Positions 3,995 to 5,877 of a stretch of 5,877 nucleotides of DNA are shown in pieces. Source of the DNA: Thiomargarita sp. (GTDB taxonomy: Bacteria; Pseudomonadota; Gammaproteobacteria; Beggiatoales; Beggiatoaceae); contig DYNO01000192.1 of the NCBI GenBank assembly GCA_020721025.1, forward strand, positions 1 to 5,877. Direction: 5' to 3'. Position numbers and translations under genes: made by a program. The notes beneath the pieces are model-generated. The model made no database searches. It saw only the letters and a list, made by a program, of their open reading frames with translations, and was not told the origin of the DNA. Numbering within the stretch: position 1 is the stretch's first letter; each line of letters begins with the position of its first letter.

Positions 3995-5877
3995 TTATGA
4001 TTCTGCAATTTTTAATGAGGTACTGAATAGTTGATCTAAATGGGGCACTTGATACAACAATGTGCCATCCGGCTGCAATGTCAAACTCGGTTCAACTTTT
4101 TGCCCGACGGGAATCGGTTGCACTTGGGTGTCAAATTCTGGAATCAACAACAATTTTGTACCTTGATACGTCACAGCAAATGTACCATCCATCCGAAAAA
4201 TCGCTTTTTCCACGCCCTCAAATTGCTTGGCTTCTTCAACCAAAATCTCAGGGGATAACACTGCCGGATACAGCTTTTGTGACGAACCATCGGGATAAAT
4301 AATTTTCGCTGCGGCTTTTGCCCGGACATTTCTACTCGAACGCATTCCCGGTTGCATCGACGCATCCGCTTGATCCCAATTACAAATTCCTTCGGGCGTA
4401 CAAATATCTTCCGGCGCAGGCTCAACAAAGGGATCGAACATGCCGATACTGTGAACTTCTTCGCCGTCGCGCGTCCGTTTGATGGGAATATGTTTGATTA
4501 GCACTTCCCCCGTGGGACGAATATCAATGGTGGCATTTTCGCTCAGAATAGAAAGTAAACCTTCCGGGTCTTGCGTCATCGGCGTGATCGGAATTTCTTT
4601 GCCATCGTCAGTGACTAAAATGTATTGCCCTTGCTCATTCATCTGCAAGCCACGCAACGCATCTTCAGTCAAGATAAACAAGTGTTTAGGATCAATCATG
4701 AAGGCAAATTTGTTTCGACCTCCCCCGCCCACCGCTCCCGCGACTGAGGCATGTACCACACCCATCGCTTGTTGTGAGGCGATAAATCCAGCGGCATCAC
4801 CCAATTTATTGATCTGTGGCAGAATTGGATTATTTCCCTTGCCACCCAGTGCAAAACTGCTGTTTAAATCTGTCATCTCTGGCAAAGTGAGACCGGAGGG
4901 TAAATCGCTAATATTCAAAGATTTTAGTGCGATTTTGCTGTTAGGCGGTGCGGTGAGATTACCTTGTGAATCAATTGCCCAACCCTTCGGCAACAATTTC
5001 TCAGCTTCTTGAGGCGTGATTTGTTCAACATCAAAGTTGGTCAACAACTTGGCAACTTCTTCGGTCGGCATGGCTTTGAATTCTTCTGTATTCAGTTCTT
5101 GAATTTGCTCTTTGTCAAGCGTTTGAGTCACTTGCGGAGAAATCGCACCCATATTTTCAGCCGTTAAACCACTCAGCGCGGTGACAGGAATTTGTGCAAA
5201 CTGTTCGGGCGTGATTTGGCTGATCACACTGGCGGGTAATTGTGTCAACGTTTGTGCGTTGAATTGTTGAAATATTGGCGGTGGAATATCTGCGACTCGT
5301 GTGATAATTTTTGCCGAGGGCGGAATTTCCACCGTGTCATACGTGCCCAACGCGATGATTGTGCCCGTCAATTTGCCACCCGTGACATTGGCGTCCGGTA
5401 AAATCACTGGATTTTCAAGCACACCGTTATTGATGGCTGAACTGTTCGGCGATAGGATGGGATTGATTAATGTACCGTTGTTGTAAATCGTGCCCGCGTA
5501 GTTACCACCTTGCACTTGCGAATACTGGCTGACTGTGACATCTTGCAATGTGCCCAAATTGGTGTTGAAACCGCTGAGTTTGCCGCCGGTGACGGTTGAA
5601 TTAGGAGCAATGGTGACGTTCGCAGCTAAACCATTATTCATCGTATCTCCAGCAAGTACGCCGCCAGAAACGCTTGAATTTTCAGGAATCGTTAAGTTTG
5701 TTGTCGTTTGATTGTAGTTCGACATTGAGCCATCAACTACACCATTGTTGAGCGGAACTGTCGCAACCACAGAAATGACATTATCTGACCCGCCGCTAGA
5801 ACTGGGTGGAGAGATTGGAGTCGTTGGAGTTGTGGGATTAACTAGGATATTTCCACTGAATTGAGGTGCTGCATTGT
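3995..5877 (-). CDS. Large repeat-containing protein, probably exported; start beyond right edge (partial)
   Basis: The frame is open from the right edge to TAA at 3995-3997, about 626 codons. A GTG at 5768-5770 is internal: coding continues upstream through a Thr/Pro/Ser-rich linker (NPTTPTTPISPPSSSGGS). Numbering from that GTG as residue 1, residues 26-155 form tandem 26-residue Gly/Asn/Thr-rich repeats resembling a beta-solenoid. Residues 172-261 are eleven octapeptide-like units with hydrophobic residues at places 4 and 7. A glycine-rich hinge (AVGGGGRNKF, 346-355) precedes a C-terminal region of about 240 residues, rich in beta-type DG turns (TDDGKEIPI, PDGSSQKLYP, RMDGTFAVTY, QPDGTLLYQVP) and holding one cysteine pair (Cys457, Cys463). 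I do not recognise the family. The linker and repeats are typical of secreted or surface adhesin-like proteins, but the signal sequence would lie outside the window. There are no membrane segments in the visible part. It is codirectional with the kinase, 302 bp upstream of it. Confidence 0.85.
   Translation of the reverse strand, partial: NAAPQFSGNILVNPTTPTTPISPPSSSGGSDNVISVVATVPLNNGVVDGSMSNYNQTTTNLTIPENSSVSGGVLAGDTMNNGLAANVTIAPNSTVTGGKLSGFNTNLGTLQDVTVSQYSQVQGGNYAGTIYNNGTLINPILSPNSSAINNGVLENPVILPDANVTGGKLTGTIIALGTYDTVEIPPSAKIITRVADIPPPIFQQFNAQTLTQLPASVISQITPEQFAQIPVTALSGLTAENMGAISPQVTQTLDKEQIQELNTEEFKAMPTEEVAKLLTNFDVEQITPQEAEKLLPKGWAIDSQGNLTAPPNSKIALKSLNISDLPSGLTLPEMTDLNSSFALGGKGNNPILPQINKLGDAAGFIASQQAMGVVHASVAGAVGGGGRNKFAFMIDPKHLFILTEDALRGLQMNEQGQYILVTDDGKEIPITPMTQDPEGLLSILSENATIDIRPTGEVLIKHIPIKRTRDGEEVHSIGMFDPFVEPAPEDICTPEGICNWDQADASMQPGMRSSRNVRAKAAAKIIYPDGSSQKLYPAVLSPEILVEEAKQFEGVEKAIFRMDGTFAVTYQGTKLLLIPEFDTQVQPIPVGQKVEPSLTLQPDGTLLYQVPHLDQLFSTSLKIAES
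4988..5257 (-). repeat. Octapeptide tandem repeats (24-bp period), eleven units
   Basis: Residues 172-243 (from GTG 5770) divide without gaps into nine eight-residue units, followed by two nine-residue units to 261. Examples are ASVISQIT, AENMGAIS and TEEFKAMP. Place 4 is always L, I, F, M or V, place 7 is L, I or M, and place 8 is mostly T, P, S, N or D. Polar Q/E residues fill the others. Similar L-T-x-x-Q-h-x-x octad runs are known from large bacterial adhesin-like proteins. Whether they fold as helices or as a solenoid cannot be told from the sequence. Confidence 0.75.
5333..5695 (-). repeat. 26-residue tandem protein repeats (78-bp period), about five units
   Basis: Inside the right-hand protein, units at residues 26-51, 52-77, 78-103 and 121-146 are each 26 long; the unit at 104-120 is shortened to 17, and a sixth begins at 147 (VEIPPSAKI). 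Shared positions: V-T-I at 1-3, P at 5 (shifted by one in some units), S at 7-8, V at 9, G-G at 11-12, L/Y at 14, G at 16, N at about 20, and G-T-L with N or D at the end. The pattern of short strands and Gly/Asn turns is what a beta-helix would show. The DNA copies have diverged, so this is an old protein repeat and not a recent tandem duplication. Confidence 0.75.

Noticed and set aside
4479..5012. 177-codon open frame on the plus strand opposite the repeat protein
   Set aside because: It lies wholly antisense to a frame with clear repeat structure, its product has no recognisable motif, and it appears to be a shadow of the other strand's codon use.
5768..5770. GTG as the start of the right-hand protein
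   Set aside because: The frame stays open upstream to the window edge and encodes a coherent Thr/Pro/Ser linker, so the GTG is an internal valine.

Overview
The window comes from a moderately AT-rich bacterial chromosome, most likely a gammaproteobacterium. The large soluble hybrid kinase ending in an HPt domain and the repeat-rich secreted-type protein would suit a filamentous sulfur oxidiser of the Beggiatoa/Thioploca kind. That placement is a guess from style, not from a marker gene.

Layout, left to right. (1) Positions 1-127 hold the possible 3' end of a plus-strand reading frame that enters from the left edge. (2) Positions 166-507 (+) encode the C-terminal third of a UbiA/MenA-type membrane prenyltransferase. 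It starts exactly at the second Asp-rich motif and has no N-terminal half. The fragment lies between two copies of a 22-bp perfect inverted repeat (163-184 and 537-558). (3) Positions 508-731 carry the right repeat copy, a plausible plus-strand intrinsic terminator and a second weak AT-rich hairpin. (4) Positions 732-3692 (-) encode a 986-residue cytosolic hybrid histidine kinase with the order receiver, PAS, HisKA, HATPase, degenerate receiver, receiver, HPt. (5) Positions 3693-3994 are a 302-bp intergenic stretch with an extended -10 promoter for the kinase and a 10-bp palindrome in its leader. (6) Positions 3995-5877 (-) encode a large protein of unknown function whose start lies beyond the right edge. 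It has a Thr/Pro/Ser linker, about five 26-residue glycine/asparagine-rich repeats, then eleven tandem octapeptides, then a C-terminal domain that I do not recognise.

The kinase and the repeat protein lie on the same strand, but they are about 300 bp apart with a promoter between them, so they need not form an operon. The kinase could run a complete internal phosphorelay (His344 to Asp772 to His927) and pass phosphate to a response regulator not in this window. The two clearest unusual signals are the inverted-repeat-bounded prenyltransferase remnant and the two successive repeat systems in the right-hand protein.
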